Shown piece after piece: positions 13,855 to 13,984 of a DNA stretch of 13,984 nt. Location of the stretch: contig CAJUQD010000065.1 of the NCBI GenBank assembly GCA_910588105.1, positions 1-13,984 of the forward strand. The letters are read 5' to 3'. Every line of letters starts with the position of its first letter. Positions within the stretch are counted from its first letter, which is position 1. The stretch comes from an uncultured Oscillospiraceae bacterium. GTDB lineage: Bacteria; Bacillota; Clostridia; Oscillospirales; Oscillospiraceae. A program made the translations under genes and the position numbers. Below the pieces are notes generated by a model. It did no database searches and was not told the DNA's origin. It was given only the letters and a program-made list of their open reading frames with translations.

Positions 13855-13970
13855 CTGCCCCGACGCTGGCGGGACCTTAGGAGCGGAAAGATTATTTTTA
13901 TTTGCCGCAGTGGAGACAGCTTTCCATTGTAAACTGTCCCCCAAGTCAAGGACAATAATAGGGTGTCATT

Positions 13971-13984
13971 ATGAGAACAGAGAC
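13971..13984 (+). CDS. Possible start of a rightward gene, cut by the window edge
   Basis: ATGAGAACAGAGAC would encode MRTE. AGGG lies eight nucleotides upstream, a weak SD. Beside an oriT-like site, a mobilization gene running away from the site would be expected, and a relaxosome accessory protein or relaxase is the natural guess. Four complete codons are not enough to identify it. Between 13581 and 13970 there is no other gene that I can support. Confidence 0.3.

Noticed and set aside
1..13984. CRISPR array, tRNA or rRNA genes
   Set aside because: No regularly spaced direct repeats were seen, and no tRNA cloverleaf or rRNA-like segment was recognised by eye on either strand.

Overview
The window looks like the chromosome of a GC-rich, spore-forming Firmicute. 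It has a complete spoIIIA operon together with the LL-diaminopimelate aminotransferase route to meso-DAP, which fits the Oscillospiraceae (Flavonifractor/Lawsonibacter/Pseudoflavonifractor type). That placement is inferred from gene content and base composition, not from a marker gene. Every well-supported protein gene is on the minus strand, so the biological order runs from high to low coordinates.

Chromosomal backbone (about 1-7700). dapF (7661-6867) and dapL (6809-5589) form a two-gene unit for the last steps of meso-DAP synthesis and end at a strong intrinsic terminator. A candidate sigma-E promoter follows, then spoIIIAA-AB-AC-AD-AE-AF-AG-AH (5449-649). These eight genes are tightly packed, with start/stop overlaps at four of the seven junctions. 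They encode the mother-cell half of the SpoIIIA-SpoIIQ channel. After a 283-bp GC-rich non-coding gap, a partial Asp23/Gls24-family gene with its own sigma-A promoter runs off the left edge. The dapF ribosome-binding site and start codon lie inside a perfect 18-bp inverted repeat.

Transition region (about 7700-8657). This stretch has much more A+T. It holds one possible small membrane protein, no convincing longer gene, and a compact unit of sigma-A promoter, hairpin and intrinsic terminator that would make an RNA of about 70 nt.

Accessory region (about 8658-13984). A large serine recombinase (10826-8658) reads in frame into the C-terminal 147 residues of the sporulation regulator SpoVT, starting at the GDPLEI motif and lacking the N-terminal AbrB DNA-binding domain. 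The simplest reading is that an integrative element has inserted into spoVT and split it, with the recombinase at the element's end. The spoVT N-terminal half is not in the window, so it should lie to the right. Further inside the element are an IS110-family transposase broken by one in-frame TGA, a shortened RhuM-family gene with a good promoter, a small protein of a type I associate with mobilizable elements, and a GC-rich intergenic region. That last region carries an oriT-like site (MOB_Q-like nick sequence between two inverted repeats), nested palindromes and the possible start of a rightward gene.

The main result is the probable spoVT-interrupting, mobilizable element. If excision is precise it would restore spoVT, as the skin element does for sigK. 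Whether that happens, and whether it is tied to sporulation, cannot be seen here.
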